Counted from the stretch's first letter, positions 44,805 through 54,233 are shown. The stretch is 64,000 bases of DNA from Prevotellaceae bacterium UBA4361 (GCA_002393575.1 DGSN01000062.1:1-64000), one strand, 5' to 3'. The notes: a model not told the origin generated them from the sequence alone. Program-made: numbers and translations.

Positions 44805-45173
44805 TCACTGAGCATTGCCTTCCTTTTCCAATTCCGAAATCAGTTCCTTCAATTCCTCAATTGAGATTTTCTCCTCCTTCACCAACGAAGAAACCGCACT
44901 CAGATAAGAATTGTTAAAATAATTCTTAATCACTCCAAAGAGCGTACCCTTCTGATATTCCTCACGACTCACCACAGGGAAATACTGATACGATTTCCCG
45001 TAAGCCCGATGGCTCAGAAATCCGTTCGACTCCAAAATCCGAATCATCGTAGAGAGCGTGTTGAAGTGTGGTCGAGGCTCCTCATATTTCTCCAACAACT
45101 CACGCACAAACATGGCTCCGTAGTCCCAAAAGAGGTTCATGATTTCCTCCTCCTTCCGTGTTAGTTTTTTCAT
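44805..45173 (-). CDS. BlaI/MecI/CopY-family transcriptional repressor
   Basis: The 122-residue protein has the N-terminal winged helix-turn-helix of the BlaI family (KLTRKEEEIMNLFWDYGAMFVRELLEKY, then NTLSTMIRILESNGFL, about 1-70) and a helical dimerisation C-terminus. Such proteins repress their own operon until the partner M56 protease is activated. The partner gene lies downstream on the same strand. Three AACTAAAA-type boxes overlap its likely promoter (see 45204-45269). The controlled response in this organism is unknown. Confidence 0.92.
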   Translation of the reverse strand: MKKLTRKEEEIMNLFWDYGAMFVRELLEKYEEPRPHFNTLSTMIRILESNGFLSHRAYGKSYQYFPVVSREEYQKGTLFGVIKNYFNNSYLSAVSSLVKEEKISIEELKELISELEKEGNAQ

Positions 45174-45203
45174 ATACTTTACCAGTTATTGTTGTTTCGT
45201 CCG

Positions 45204-45269
45204 CAAATATAACTAAAAACTTTTCACATACAACTAAAAAATCTTTTATTTCAACTAATAATTTTAGTT
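45204..45269 (-). promoter_or_regulatory. Promoter and candidate operator boxes of the BlaI-type repressor
   Basis: On the minus strand TTG (45233-45231) and TATATTTG (45211-45204) are 19 nt apart. AACTAAAA words start at 45211 and 45232, and AACTAATAATTTTAGTT (45253-45269) is a palindrome. These are plausible repressor sites; the binding is inferred. Confidence 0.5.
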
Positions 45270-45354
45270 ATTTAACAAAACCACCGAAATTCTTATATTT
45301 CACAGGTACTCTTCTTCGACTTTACTGGCTTTCCCCTTTGCTTCAACAGAACCA

Positions 45355-45505
45355 ATCATTTGATTGTACTGAACCGTCGAGCCCTCGGCGTTTTTCAAGC
45401 GAGCCCTCGTTTGAGCCACGACGAGCCCTCGCTTGAACGATAACGAGCCCTCGGCAACTAGTTAAATCCCAAGGAACGCTTCAGTTAATCCCTTCTTACA
45501 CTTCA
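45355..45505. repeat. Four-box 22-nt-period array, copy 3
   Basis: Boxes CGAGCCCTCG start at 45378, 45400, 45422 and 45444, exactly 22 nt apart and all in one orientation. Right flank: CTAGTTAAATC then ACGCTTCAGTTAATCC, as in copy 2. It lies between two divergent genes. Confidence 0.85.
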
Positions 45506-45556
45506 GGCAATAAGGAGGTTTTCCTTGTAGAACGCCTTACTCATTTTTACATGTTA

Positions 45557-45587
45557 TTGCGTATGTGCACGAAAAACACTAACTTTG
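45557..45587 (+). promoter_or_regulatory. Bacteroidetes-type promoter for the HAD lipoprotein
   Basis: TTG at 45557-45559, a 20-nt gap and TAACTTTG at 45580-45587. The leader is about 65 nt. Confidence 0.65.
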
Positions 45588-45657
45588 CACTGTCATTTCG
45601 AGCTAATGGCATTGTTCAAAGTGACAAACAGAAAACAAATATAACAATACATTTACA

Positions 45658-46719
45658 ATGAAAAAACTGTTATTTCCATTTATCATTGTCTTCGTCGCAA
45701 TCCTTAGCGGATGTAGCAGCGAAGAAAGCGAGAAAACGCCCGAGAAAAACTATTTCACATTGTGGAACCAGTGTGAGGCACTGACAGCCCTGCAAGCTTA
45801 CGTGAAAGACGTGACTGACCGTAACTCCGCTAATTACATCAAGGAGGAAGACCGCATTGCCACGTTCGACATGGACGGTACGTTCGTGGCTGAACTCTAT
45901 CCAACTTATTTTGAATACAATTTGCTGGAGTATCGTGTGCTGGACGACCCTACGTATAAGAACATTGCTCCAGACGATGTGAAGGAGGCTGCTCAGGACA
46001 TCCGCGACTTTGTACGCTACGGCAAAGCGTTACCTGCTCATTTCGACATGAAACATGCCTACGCTGCGGCTAAGGCGTATGCTGGCATGACGCTTGCTGA
46101 GTTTGACGCTTACGTCAAGGCGTATGCTGCCAAGCCTGCCAACGGATTCAGTGGCATGACATACGGCGAGGGTTTCTACAAGCCTATGTTGCAGGTGTTC
46201 GACTATTTGAAGGCGAACGGCTTTACGTTTTATGTTGTGTCGGGTTCCGACCGTTTCCTCTGCCGTGCGCTGGTTGATGCCATCGGCATTGAGCCAAATC
46301 GCGTCATCGGTATGGACGTGAAGCTACGTTCTCGTAAGCAGGGCGAAGAGGCTGGCGTGAACTACACGATGGGCAAGGAAGAGGACCTCATCCGCACGGA
46401 CGAACTGATTATCAAGAATCTGAAGACCAACAAGGTGCTGCAAATTTCGCAGGAGATAGGTAAGGTTCCTGTCTTGTCGTTCGGCAACAGTGGTGGTGAT
46501 ACATCCATGCACAACTACTGCCTCAGCAATCCTCTGAAGTCTGCTGCCTTTATGCTGATTGCTGACGATGAAGCACGCGACCATGCCAACCGCGAGAAGG
46601 CGCTCAATCTCGGACAGCAATGGTGGAGTTCGGGCTACCATGTCATCTCCATGCGCGACGACTTCAAGACGATTTACGGCGATGGAGTCGTAAAGACGGA
46701 CTTCACGTTCAATGAGTAA
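45658..46719 (+). CDS. HAD-superfamily phosphatase-like lipoprotein
   Basis: The 353-residue product has a lipoprotein signal (lipobox LSGC near residue 19). HAD motif I is FDMDGTFVAEL (about residue 73), motif II is YVVSGSDRFLC (about 195), and the distal acidic motif is SFGNSGGDTSMHNY (about 278). HAD enzymes of this type use an aspartyl-phosphate and often hydrolyse phosphomonoesters; it resembles phosphoserine-phosphatase-like secreted members. The substrate is unknown. It has its own promoter and shares a bidirectional terminator with the convergent OmpA-family gene. Confidence 0.87.
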   Translation: MKKLLFPFIIVFVAILSGCSSEESEKTPEKNYFTLWNQCEALTALQAYVKDVTDRNSANYIKEEDRIATFDMDGTFVAELYPTYFEYNLLEYRVLDDPTYKNIAPDDVKEAAQDIRDFVRYGKALPAHFDMKHAYAAAKAYAGMTLAEFDAYVKAYAAKPANGFSGMTYGEGFYKPMLQVFDYLKANGFTFYVVSGSDRFLCRALVDAIGIEPNRVIGMDVKLRSRKQGEEAGVNYTMGKEEDLIRTDELIIKNLKTNKVLQISQEIGKVPVLSFGNSGGDTSMHNYCLSNPLKSAAFMLIADDEARDHANREKALNLGQQWWSSGYHVISMRDDFKTIYGDGVVKTDFTFNE

Positions 46720-46725
46720 TTAAAA

Positions 46726-46765
46726 CCACGAATTTCACGAATTAAACGAATTAAACGATTATAAA
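46726..46765. repeat. CACGAATTAAACGAATT tract
   Basis: AACCACGAATTTCACGAATT then AAACGAATTAAACG is a relative of the ends of the inverted repeat at 31344-31525. Confidence 0.6.
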
Positions 46766-46792
46766 AAAATTAATAATCATATTTCACGAATA

Positions 46793-46833
46793 AAAAAGCG
46801 AAGGATTCGTTCATGTTGAATCCTTCGCTTTTT
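46793..46833. terminator. Bidirectional terminator between HAD and OmpA genes
   Basis: AAAAAGCGAAGGATTC pairs perfectly with GAATCCTTCGCTTTTT around a 9-nt loop. A-run and T-run flanks suit both convergent genes. Confidence 0.9.
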
Positions 46834-46855
46834 GTATGTGTATGTTTCAGGAAAA

Positions 46856-47977
46856 TTACTTGCCTTCGATGATGACGCAACGGTTCTTGTCGTTCTCAGC
46901 GAATGGCTGGACGGTGTCGCCGTAAGAAGAAACGGTGATGCGGCTCTTCTCAACACCGAGTGCCTGGAGACCTGCTGCTACCTTGTCAGCACGCGACTTA
47001 GCATAGCCTACGTTAATCTTTGGATTACCTGTGCCCTTGTCGGCATAGCCCTGAACGGTGAGCGTCTTGTTAGGATATTTCTTTGCCCATGCTGCACACT
47101 TTTCGAGGATTGGCTTAGGGTCAACATTGGACTCGCGGATGAGGTAGAAGATGGTTTCCTTGAGAGGCTCTTCTTTCACCACTACTGGCTCTGGCTTTGG
47201 TTCTGGCTTTGGCACTACCACTGGCTTTGGTTCTGGCTTTGGCTCTTCGCGTACAACAACTGGCTCTGGAGCTGGCTGACGGTTGCACTTCTTGAAACCG
47301 AACTTGTAAGTGAGTGAGAGCTGTGCTGTAACCATCCAGTCATCAGAATCGTTGTACTTGCTGTTGAAACGGTCGTCGAGGCTGTTGGCATCCACTTCAA
47401 GACCGATGGAGAAATGCTTTGCTACGTTGTAGTCAATCAACAAGCCTGCACGGAGGTTGTGGCTGAGGAGGCTCTCGCGAGTCTGTCCCTTGCCCCATGC
47501 GTTGGATGTGCTTTCTGCTGGGAGGTTCTTGATGGCGATGAGGTCATCGTTGCCCCAAGCATAGTTCAGACCAAGACCACCCACGAGGATGAAGTTGAGA
47601 CGGTGGAAGTTTTTCTTGGCAAAGAGGTTGTTGAGGTTCACGAGGAGGTCGATGTTGGTGTTCACATACTTGAACTTGTATGTGTTCTCGATAGACTTGA
47701 ATCCGCCTTTCGACTCCCATGCGTTGACGTGCAGACGCGCACCCACTGCTGGTGCGAACCAGCGACCGAAGCCTACGCTTGCTGTTGGGGAAATGAGGTC
47801 GGTGAACTTGCGGTTAGTGAATGTGGTACCTACTCCACCTTGAACTTGAATAAACCAATGAGGATATGGCTTGTAGCCAAGTTCCTGTGCTTCTGCGCAG
47901 CCTGGACAGGTCTGGGCATTGGCCGTGAGCCCTGCGAAGAGTGCTGCTGCAGCAATAAAAGTCTTGAAAATACGCAT
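46856..47977 (-). CDS. OmpA-family outer-membrane protein with Pro-rich linker
   Basis: The 373-residue protein has a signal peptide (cut after LTANA), an N-terminal beta-barrel (about 35-230, aromatic-rich strands), a repetitive Pro/Glu/Lys/Val linker (about 235-275, PEPKPVVVPKPEPKPEP) and a C-terminal OmpA-like domain (about 280-373) with the peptidoglycan-binding pattern VQGYADKGTGNPKINVGYAKSRADKV and RCVIIEG. It anchors the outer membrane to the cell wall. It lies convergent to the HAD gene. Confidence 0.93.
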   Translation of the reverse strand: MRIFKTFIAAAALFAGLTANAQTCPGCAEAQELGYKPYPHWFIQVQGGVGTTFTNRKFTDLISPTASVGFGRWFAPAVGARLHVNAWESKGGFKSIENTYKFKYVNTNIDLLVNLNNLFAKKNFHRLNFILVGGLGLNYAWGNDDLIAIKNLPAESTSNAWGKGQTRESLLSHNLRAGLLIDYNVAKHFSIGLEVDANSLDDRFNSKYNDSDDWMVTAQLSLTYKFGFKKCNRQPAPEPVVVREEPKPEPKPVVVPKPEPKPEPVVVKEEPLKETIFYLIRESNVDPKPILEKCAAWAKKYPNKTLTVQGYADKGTGNPKINVGYAKSRADKVAAGLQALGVEKSRITVSSYGDTVQPFAENDKNRCVIIEGK

Positions 47978-48342
47978 AATGATGATGTTTATTAGATTGT
48001 TTTGTATTTCTCGTCAGCTGAAGAATGCCTGCTGTTCACCAATTGTGATGAAAAGCATGACATTTCACATTTGAATAGATTAAGTGACAAATTAGGTGTC
48101 AAAATTAGGAATTTTTAATGATTTGTGCAAAAATAAATTGAAAAAAATGTCATGGTCATAAAAAAGAGGAGTAAAAAGCGTTGTTTTTCGGTTGAAATCG
48201 AAGTTTTTTGCGTATCTTTGCATTCAAAGTAGCGAAAACAGACGTGAAGCGAGGTTTTTCACTCGGACGACGCGTTCTGTTCTCGCAGATGTTTCGTTAG
48301 TGAAACTGATAAGCTTGTAATCATCAATTTGATATTTCCATC
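47978..48342. other. Intergenic region between OmpA and GNAT-like genes
   Basis: No gene was seen in these 365 bp. Besides the promoter at 48192-48220 it is AT-rich, with one TATTTTTG (minus strand, 48135-48128) that could serve the OmpA gene. Confidence 0.5.
48192..48220 (+). promoter_or_regulatory. Bacteroidetes-type promoter for the GNAT-like gene
   Basis: TTG at 48192-48194 and TATCTTTG at 48213-48220, 18 nt apart, with a leader of about 120 nt. Confidence 0.5.
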
Positions 48343-49476
48343 ATGTCTGAAATCATCATCAAGAAAGTTAATTCGAAGAAAGACCTCAAGCGCTTCATCG
48401 AGTTCAACTACGAACTTTATAAGGGCAATCCGTATGCTGTGCCCGACTTGTATCTCGACTTGGCAAACACGTTGTCGAGCAATAATGCAGCCACCGAATT
48501 TTGTGATTTCCAGCCTTTCCTGGCTTTGCGCGACGGCAAGGTGGTGGGACGCATCGTGGGCATCATCAATCGCAAGGCGAACAAGACGTGGAACCTGAAG
48601 TCTGTGCGCTTTGGATGGGTGGATTTCATCGACGACCGTGCTGTGAGCAAGGCTTTGATTGAAGCCGTTGAGAACTGGGGACGGGAGCATGGCATGACCA
48701 CGCTGCAAGGGCCATTAGGCTTCACCGACATGGACCCAGAGGGCTTGCTGACGGAAGGTTTCGACGAGTTGGGCACAATGGCGACTGCCTATCATTATCC
48801 TTACTACAAGGAGCACTTGGAGGCGTTAGGACTGGAAAAGGATGCCGACTGGATTGAGATGAAGATGTATGTGCCAAAGGAGGTGCCAGAGCGCCTGATT
48901 AAGGTAGCAGAGATGGTGATGCAACGTTATGGTGTGAGCATTCGGAAATTCAAGACTGCCCGTCAGCTTCGCGATGCCTTCGGACAGGAAATCTTCAGCG
49001 TCATCAACGAGGCTTTCAAACCGCTCTTCGGCTATTCAGAGTTGTCGAAGAAGCAGATTGACCAATACGTGAGTCTGTACCTGAATTTCATCGACCCGAA
49101 GCTGGTATCTACTGTGGTTGACAAGGATGGCAAACTGATTGGCGTGGGTATCACGATGCCAAGCATTGTGGAGGCTCTGCAAAAGGCTAAGGGCAAGCTC
49201 TTCCCAATGGGATGGTATCACTTGCTGAAGGCATTGAAATGGAAGCATTCCGACCACATCGAGATGATGCTCATTGCTGTTCTCCCCGAGTGGCAGCGCA
49301 AGGGCGTGAATGCCATCTTCTTCTACGACTTGTTGCCTTACTACATCAACGGTGGCTACAAGTGGGTAGAAACAAATGTGGAACTGGAGCATAACGACAA
49401 GGTGCAGAGCCAGTGGCAATTCTTCGACCCAAGAATCCACAAGCGTCGTCGCTGCTACAAGAAAGCACTCAACTAA
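48343..49476 (+). CDS. GNAT-like acetyltransferase-fold protein, 377 aa
   Basis: The protein shows two GNAT-like segments: an N-terminal one (about 1-130, with FLALRDGKVVGRIVGIINRKAN) and a C-terminal one (about 250-370, with IEMMLIAVLPEWQRKGVNAIFFYDLL and WVETNVELEHNDKVQSQWQFF). This double layout is common in a Bacteroidetes family annotated as N-acetyltransferase or hypothetical. The acetyl-CoA loop (RKG) is present, but the substrate is unknown. It has its own promoter and precedes parE. Confidence 0.75.
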   Translation: MSEIIIKKVNSKKDLKRFIEFNYELYKGNPYAVPDLYLDLANTLSSNNAATEFCDFQPFLALRDGKVVGRIVGIINRKANKTWNLKSVRFGWVDFIDDRAVSKALIEAVENWGREHGMTTLQGPLGFTDMDPEGLLTEGFDELGTMATAYHYPYYKEHLEALGLEKDADWIEMKMYVPKEVPERLIKVAEMVMQRYGVSIRKFKTARQLRDAFGQEIFSVINEAFKPLFGYSELSKKQIDQYVSLYLNFIDPKLVSTVVDKDGKLIGVGITMPSIVEALQKAKGKLFPMGWYHLLKALKWKHSDHIEMMLIAVLPEWQRKGVNAIFFYDLLPYYINGGYKWVETNVELEHNDKVQSQWQFFDPRIHKRRRCYKKALN

Positions 49477-49591
49477 CGAAGAAGGAAAACGAAAAAAGTC
49501 TCCTAAAGAAATAGACGAAATGTACTTATTAAAATTTAGCCGTTTTTGCCCATTTCATCAGGAGAATCATAACAACGATTAAGGAATAACA

Positions 49592-51556
49592 GTGTCAGAA
49601 GAATTAGAGTTTAACACCTCCGAGCCACTTGCGGAATACACTGATGAGAATATCCGACATCTCTCGGATATGGATCATGTGCGCACTCGTCCAGGCATGT
49701 ATATCGGACGACTGGGGGATGGTTCCCATGCGGAAGACGGAATCTATGTGTTACTGAAAGAAATCGTGGACAACTCTATCGACGAGTTCAAGATGAATGC
49801 TGGCAAGCGCATCGAAATCGACATTGAGGACGATTTGCGCGTGTCGGTACGCGACTATGGCCGCGGCATTCCGCAGGGTAAGATGATTGAGGCTGTGTCG
49901 ATGCTCAACACGGGTGGCAAGTACGACTCAAAGGCATTCAAGAAGAGTGTCGGTCTGAACGGCGTGGGCACGAAGGCTGTGAATGCGCTGAGTAGCCACT
50001 TCGAAGTGCGCAGTTTTCGCGATGGTCAGGTTCGCATCGCCAAGTTCGAGAAAGGACAGCTGATTAGCGACGAGACGCTGCCAAGCGAAGAGGAATCTGG
50101 CACTTTCATCTTCTTCGAACCCGACAACACGCTGTTTCTCAACTATAAGTTCCAACCCGAGTTTGTGGAAACGATGCTTCGCAATTACACTTACCTCAAC
50201 ACGGGGTTGGAAATCTACTACAACAGCCGACGCATCATCAGCCGCAACGGACTCAAGGACCTCCTGACCGACACGATGGACACGGAGGCTCTCTATCCCA
50301 TCATACACCTGAAGGGCGACGACATAGAAATAGCTTTCACGCACACCAACCAGCAGTATGGTGAGGAGTATCATTCCTTTGTGAATGGTCAGCACACCAT
50401 CCAAGGCGGTACGCACCAAAGCGCATTCAAGGAGCACATTGCCCGCACCATCAAGGAGTTCTATCAGAAAAACTACGAATACTCCGACATCCGCAGTGGT
50501 ATCATTGCTGCCATCGCCATCAATGTGGAAGAGCCTCAGTTTGAGAGTCAGACGAAAATCAAACTCGGTTCGCTGACAATGGAACCCAACGGTGGCATTT
50601 CGGTGAACAAGTTTGTGGGTGATTTCATCAAGAACGAAGTGGACAACTACCTGCATCGCAACCCCGATGTGGCTGAAATCATCGAACAGAAAATCAAGGA
50701 CAACGAGCGCGACCGCAAGGCGATTGCTGGCGTGACGAAGTTGGCTCGTGAACGTGCCAAGAAAGCCAATCTCCACAACCGAAAGTTGCGCGACTGCCGC
50801 ATCCACCTCAACGATGCACGAGGCGACCGCAAGGAGGAAAGTTGCATCTTCATCACTGAGGGCGACTCTGCCAGCGGAAGCATCACGAAGAGCCGCGACG
50901 TGAACACGCAGGCTGTGTTCTCGCTGAGAGGCAAACCGCTCAACACCTTCGGACTGACGAAGAAAGTGGTGTATGAGAACGAGGAATTCAACCTTCTCCA
51001 GTCGGCTCTCAACATTGAAGACGGTATCGACGGATTGCGATACAACAAAGTGATTGTTGCCACCGATGCCGATGTAGATGGCATGCACATCCGCCTGCTG
51101 ATGATTACCTTTTTCTTGCAATTCTTCCCAGAACTCATCCGAAAGGGCCATGTGTATATTCTGCAAACTCCGCTCTTCCGTGTGCGTCAGCGCAAGCGCA
51201 AAATTAAGAAGGAAGTGCTGAAGAAATGGGAGGCAACTCATCCCGACGACAAAGGCGACTGGCTCACCATGTACTGCTATACAGAGGAGGACCGACTGAA
51301 TGCCATTTCCGACCTTTCGCCCGAACCTGAAATCACTCGATTCAAAGGACTTGGGGAAATTTCTCCCGATGAATTCAGGGATTTCATCGGTCCCGACATT
51401 CGTCTTGAACAGGTGACTCTGCGCAAGACCGACCAGGTGAAGGAACTCTTGGAATACTACATGGGCAAGAACACGATGGACCGCCAGAACTTCATCATCG
51501 AGAATCTGGTCATCGAGGAAGACCGACCAGAGGACGAAGAGGAAGAAGTCGTTTGA
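49592..51556 (+). CDS. parE: DNA topoisomerase IV subunit B
   Basis: This type IIA topoisomerase ATPase subunit decatenates daughter chromosomes. The GTG at 49592 is taken as start because the family N-terminus (YTDENIRHLSDMDHVRTRPGMYIG) follows directly. GHKL ATPase motifs are seen: KEIVDNSIDEF (about 55), DYGRGIP (about 87) and GLNGVGTKAVNAL (about 127). The TOPRIM motif EGDSASGS (about 425) and DADVDGMHIR (about 490) follow. At 654 residues it has the Bacteroidetes ParE length, shorter than GyrB. It heads the operon with coaD, an S41 protease and ybeY. The partner parC is not in the window. Confidence 0.92.
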   Translation: MSEELEFNTSEPLAEYTDENIRHLSDMDHVRTRPGMYIGRLGDGSHAEDGIYVLLKEIVDNSIDEFKMNAGKRIEIDIEDDLRVSVRDYGRGIPQGKMIEAVSMLNTGGKYDSKAFKKSVGLNGVGTKAVNALSSHFEVRSFRDGQVRIAKFEKGQLISDETLPSEEESGTFIFFEPDNTLFLNYKFQPEFVETMLRNYTYLNTGLEIYYNSRRIISRNGLKDLLTDTMDTEALYPIIHLKGDDIEIAFTHTNQQYGEEYHSFVNGQHTIQGGTHQSAFKEHIARTIKEFYQKNYEYSDIRSGIIAAIAINVEEPQFESQTKIKLGSLTMEPNGGISVNKFVGDFIKNEVDNYLHRNPDVAEIIEQKIKDNERDRKAIAGVTKLARERAKKANLHNRKLRDCRIHLNDARGDRKEESCIFITEGDSASGSITKSRDVNTQAVFSLRGKPLNTFGLTKKVVYENEEFNLLQSALNIEDGIDGLRYNKVIVATDADVDGMHIRLLMITFFLQFFPELIRKGHVYILQTPLFRVRQRKRKIKKEVLKKWEATHPDDKGDWLTMYCYTEEDRLNAISDLSPEPEITRFKGLGEISPDEFRDFIGPDIRLEQVTLRKTDQVKELLEYYMGKNTMDRQNFIIENLVIEEDRPEDEEEEVV

Positions 51557-51586
51557 TTGAAAACAAGATAGAAAAGAAGTAGAAAA

Positions 51587-52021
51587 ATGAAATGTTTGTT
51601 TCCTGGCAGTTTCGACCCCTTCACGCTTGGGCATAAGTCCATCGTCGATCGTATCCTTCCGTTGGCTGACGAAGTGGTGATTGCCATCGGTGTGAATGCT
51701 GGCAAGAAGTCGATGTTCTCACTTGAGGAACGAATGGCTCAGATTCAGAAAGTGTATGCCAATGAGCCTCGCGTGAAAGTGGCTTCCTACGAAGGACTGA
51801 CCACCGACTTTGCCGAGAGCATCGGTGCCACCGTGATGGTGCGTGGTGTGCGCACAGCTCAGGATTTTGAGTTTGAGCGAACACTTGCCGACGTGAACCG
51901 CCAACTCACAGGAATTGAAACGATTCTATTGATTACAGAACCTCAGTATTCAGCCATCAGCAGTTCCGTCGTGCGCGAATTGCTCTCGTATGGCAAAGAT
52001 GTAAAAGATTTTCTCCCATGA
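51587..52021 (+). CDS. coaD: Phosphopantetheine adenylyltransferase
   Basis: CoaD makes dephospho-CoA from 4'-phosphopantetheine and ATP. The 144-residue protein has the nucleotidyl-transferase motif GSFDPFTLGHKSIVDR (residues 7-22), VRGVRTAQDFEFE (about 85) and the C-terminal YSAISSSVVREL (about 122). The stop codon overlaps the next start (ATGA at 52018-52021), so it is translationally coupled to the S41 protease gene. Confidence 0.96.
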   Translation: MKCLFPGSFDPFTLGHKSIVDRILPLADEVVIAIGVNAGKKSMFSLEERMAQIQKVYANEPRVKVASYEGLTTDFAESIGATVMVRGVRTAQDFEFERTLADVNRQLTGIETILLITEPQYSAISSSVVRELLSYGKDVKDFLP

Positions 52022-53664
52022 AACGATTTTTGCTGGCCATTGTTGCCATTTTCTCGTTGCTTGCCACGCAAGCGCAAACCTTCACCATCAATCCCGAAAT
52101 GGTGCGCAAGGTGCAAGCAGCAGAGTTTTTCATCAGCCATTTCTATGTAGATAGCCTTTCGGAAGACAAGGTTGTCGATAGCGCTATAGAAGGAATGCTC
52201 AAACAACTCGACCCCCACTCCACTTATATCAAGGCTAAGGATGTGGAGCGCTCCGTGGAAAACCTCAATGGAAGTTTTGAAGGCATCGGTGTGCAGTTCA
52301 ACATGATTGAGGACACGCTGGTGGTGATTCAGCCCGTGTCGGGAGGACCATCCGAGCGCAAAGGCATCATCGCCGGCGACCGCATCGTGCTGGTGAACGA
52401 CACAGCCATTGCTGGCGTGAAGATGAGTCGCGATGAAATCATGCGCCGTCTCCGCGGACCGAAAGGCAGCAAAGTTCGCCTGGGCATTATTCGCCAAGGC
52501 GTGAAAGGCATCAATGAGTTTGTCATTGTTCGTGACAAGATTCCAGTTCACACTCTCGATGCTTCATACATGATTGACAGCACGACGGGTTACGTGAAAC
52601 TGAGCAGTTTCGGGCAAACCACACACGACGAGTTTATGACAGTAGTCAATGCCATGAAGGAAAAAGGCATGACTCGCCTTGTGCTCGACCTTCAGGGCAA
52701 TGGCGGAGGCTATTTGCAGAGTGCCGTGGAGGTGAGCAACGAGTTTCTTCCTTCGGGCGAGATGATTGTCTATACCGACGGTCGCGCCATCCAGCGACAG
52801 GAGTATCGTGCCAACGGACACGGAACGCTGAAAGACTTGGAAGTGGTGGTGCTCGTGGATAGCTACACAGCCTCTGCCGCCGAAATTGTGTCGGGAGCCA
52901 TTCAAGACAACGACCACGGTACGATTGTAGGTCGTCGCACATTCTCCAAAGGACTCGTGCAGCGTCCGTTCGAATTGCCCGACAAGTCGGTGATACGTCT
53001 CACCACAGCGCATTATTATTCTCCTTCGGGCCGTTGCATTCAGAAGCCATACAAGATGGGAGGAAAGAAGGAATACGACGACGACATCAACCAGCGCCTG
53101 AAGAGTGGCGAACTCACCGCCGACTTCAATCGCTTCCTTCGTGGTGACACCCTTCCTGAATCAGAACGTGATTCTGTCTATATCCGCGAAGATTCCCTCT
53201 TCAAGACCCTCTTCCCCGACTCCCTCAAGTACAAGACCAACCACAAGCAGCGCACGGTCTATGGCGGTGGCGGCATCATGCCCGATGTCTATGTTCCGCT
53301 CGACACCATGCAATACTCCTTGCTCTATCGTCAGATGTCTGCCAAGAGCTGCATCCTCAACACCAGCCTGAAGTACATGGACAAGCATCGCAAGTCGCTG
53401 AAGAAGGCATACAAATCATTCGAGGAATTCAGCAGTAAGTTCGAAGTGCCACAGGACATGATTGACCACCTCCTCATGGAAACGAAGAAGGCAAAGATTG
53501 ATTACAAGGAAGAAGACCTGCAAGCCACACTTCCACAAGTGAAGCTCACGCTGAAGGGACTATTGGCTCGCGACCTTTGGGACATGTCGGAATACTACCA
53601 GATTGTCAATCCCGAAACGGACATCTACCAAGCAGGCTTGAAAGTGCTGCGTATGAAGCAATAA
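52018..53664 (+). CDS. S41-family carboxy-terminal processing protease
   Basis: The 548-residue exported protease has a signal peptide (cut near TQAQ), a PDZ domain (about 95-165, GVQFNMIEDTLVVIQPVSGGPSERKGIIAGD) and an S41 catalytic core. The Ser is in YTASAAEIVSGA (about residue 288) and the Lys in RRTFSKGLVQRP (about 313). A long C-terminal extension (about 340-548) is typical of Bacteroidetes CtpA-type members. It overlaps coaD by four bases and precedes ybeY by 40 bp. Confidence 0.94.
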   Translation: MKRFLLAIVAIFSLLATQAQTFTINPEMVRKVQAAEFFISHFYVDSLSEDKVVDSAIEGMLKQLDPHSTYIKAKDVERSVENLNGSFEGIGVQFNMIEDTLVVIQPVSGGPSERKGIIAGDRIVLVNDTAIAGVKMSRDEIMRRLRGPKGSKVRLGIIRQGVKGINEFVIVRDKIPVHTLDASYMIDSTTGYVKLSSFGQTTHDEFMTVVNAMKEKGMTRLVLDLQGNGGGYLQSAVEVSNEFLPSGEMIVYTDGRAIQRQEYRANGHGTLKDLEVVVLVDSYTASAAEIVSGAIQDNDHGTIVGRRTFSKGLVQRPFELPDKSVIRLTTAHYYSPSGRCIQKPYKMGGKKEYDDDINQRLKSGELTADFNRFLRGDTLPESERDSVYIREDSLFKTLFPDSLKYKTNHKQRTVYGGGGIMPDVYVPLDTMQYSLLYRQMSAKSCILNTSLKYMDKHRKSLKKAYKSFEEFSSKFEVPQDMIDHLLMETKKAKIDYKEEDLQATLPQVKLTLKGLLARDLWDMSEYYQIVNPETDIYQAGLKVLRMKQ

Positions 53665-53704
53665 TGTCAATTCAATTGAAAACAACTTAACAATCTCCAT
53701 AGCA

Positions 53705-54136
53705 ATGATTTCCTATTACTCTGAAAACGTAAAGGTGCCAAACATCCGGCGTCGCGACGTATCAGCTTGGATTAAGAAGGTGGCTGCACTGCATGGCAAG
53801 AAAGTGGGCAGCATCGCCTATATCTTCTGCGACGACGAGAAGATTCTGGAGGTGAACCGCCAGTATTTGCAGCACGATTACTACACCGACATCATCACCT
53901 TCGATGATTCTGAAGGCGACGTGATTTCGGGCGACCTCTTCATTTCGCTCGACACCGTTCGCACCAATTCCGAACAGTTTGCCACCTCCTCCGAGCGTTT
54001 CCATTCGCCTTACGAGCAGGAACTGCATCGCGTCATCATCCACGGTGTGCTTCACCTCTGCGGAATCAACGACAAGGGGCCTGGCGAACGAGAAATCATG
54101 GAGCAGCACGAGAACGAAGCGTTGGCTCTGCTATGA
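53705..54136 (+). CDS. ybeY: Endoribonuclease YbeY (16S rRNA maturation)
   Basis: The 143-residue protein has the YbeY zinc motif HRVIIHGVLHLCGINDKG (about residue 112), giving two His ligands, and the upstream DIITFD block. In many bacteria the motif ends in a third His; here the position reads Asn-Asp. This may be the usual Bacteroidetes form. It is the last gene of the parE-coaD-S41-ybeY operon. Confidence 0.93.
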   Translation: MISYYSENVKVPNIRRRDVSAWIKKVAALHGKKVGSIAYIFCDDEKILEVNRQYLQHDYYTDIITFDDSEGDVISGDLFISLDTVRTNSEQFATSSERFHSPYEQELHRVIIHGVLHLCGINDKGPGEREIMEQHENEALALL

Positions 54137-54189
54137 GAGAAAGAGTAAGTCAAATATCTTAGAGAGATTTTCCATTCACGCAATAATTC

Positions 54190-54233
54190 AAAAAAGCGAT
54201 GTCTCTTCTGGGAGGGAGGGGACACCGTTCCAG
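54190..54233. repeat. Left flanking repeat of the transporter gene
   Basis: AAAAAAGCGATGTCTCTTCT and GAGGGGACACCGTT closely match 55452-55489 in order and sequence. Together the two copies bracket the transporter gene. Confidence 0.65.

Noticed and set aside
45378..45453. CRISPR or tandem repeat reading of the 22-nt arrays
   Set aside because: Boxes are 10 nt and spacers 12 nt, always four boxes, with some spacer words shared between copies; this does not fit CRISPR.
49928..51634. Minus-strand open frame of 568 codons opposite parE
   Set aside because: Antisense shadow of a conserved topoisomerase gene.
54109..54136. YbeY lacking the third His as a dead enzyme
   Set aside because: The Asn-Asp variant of the motif may be usual in Bacteroidetes, so loss of activity cannot be claimed.
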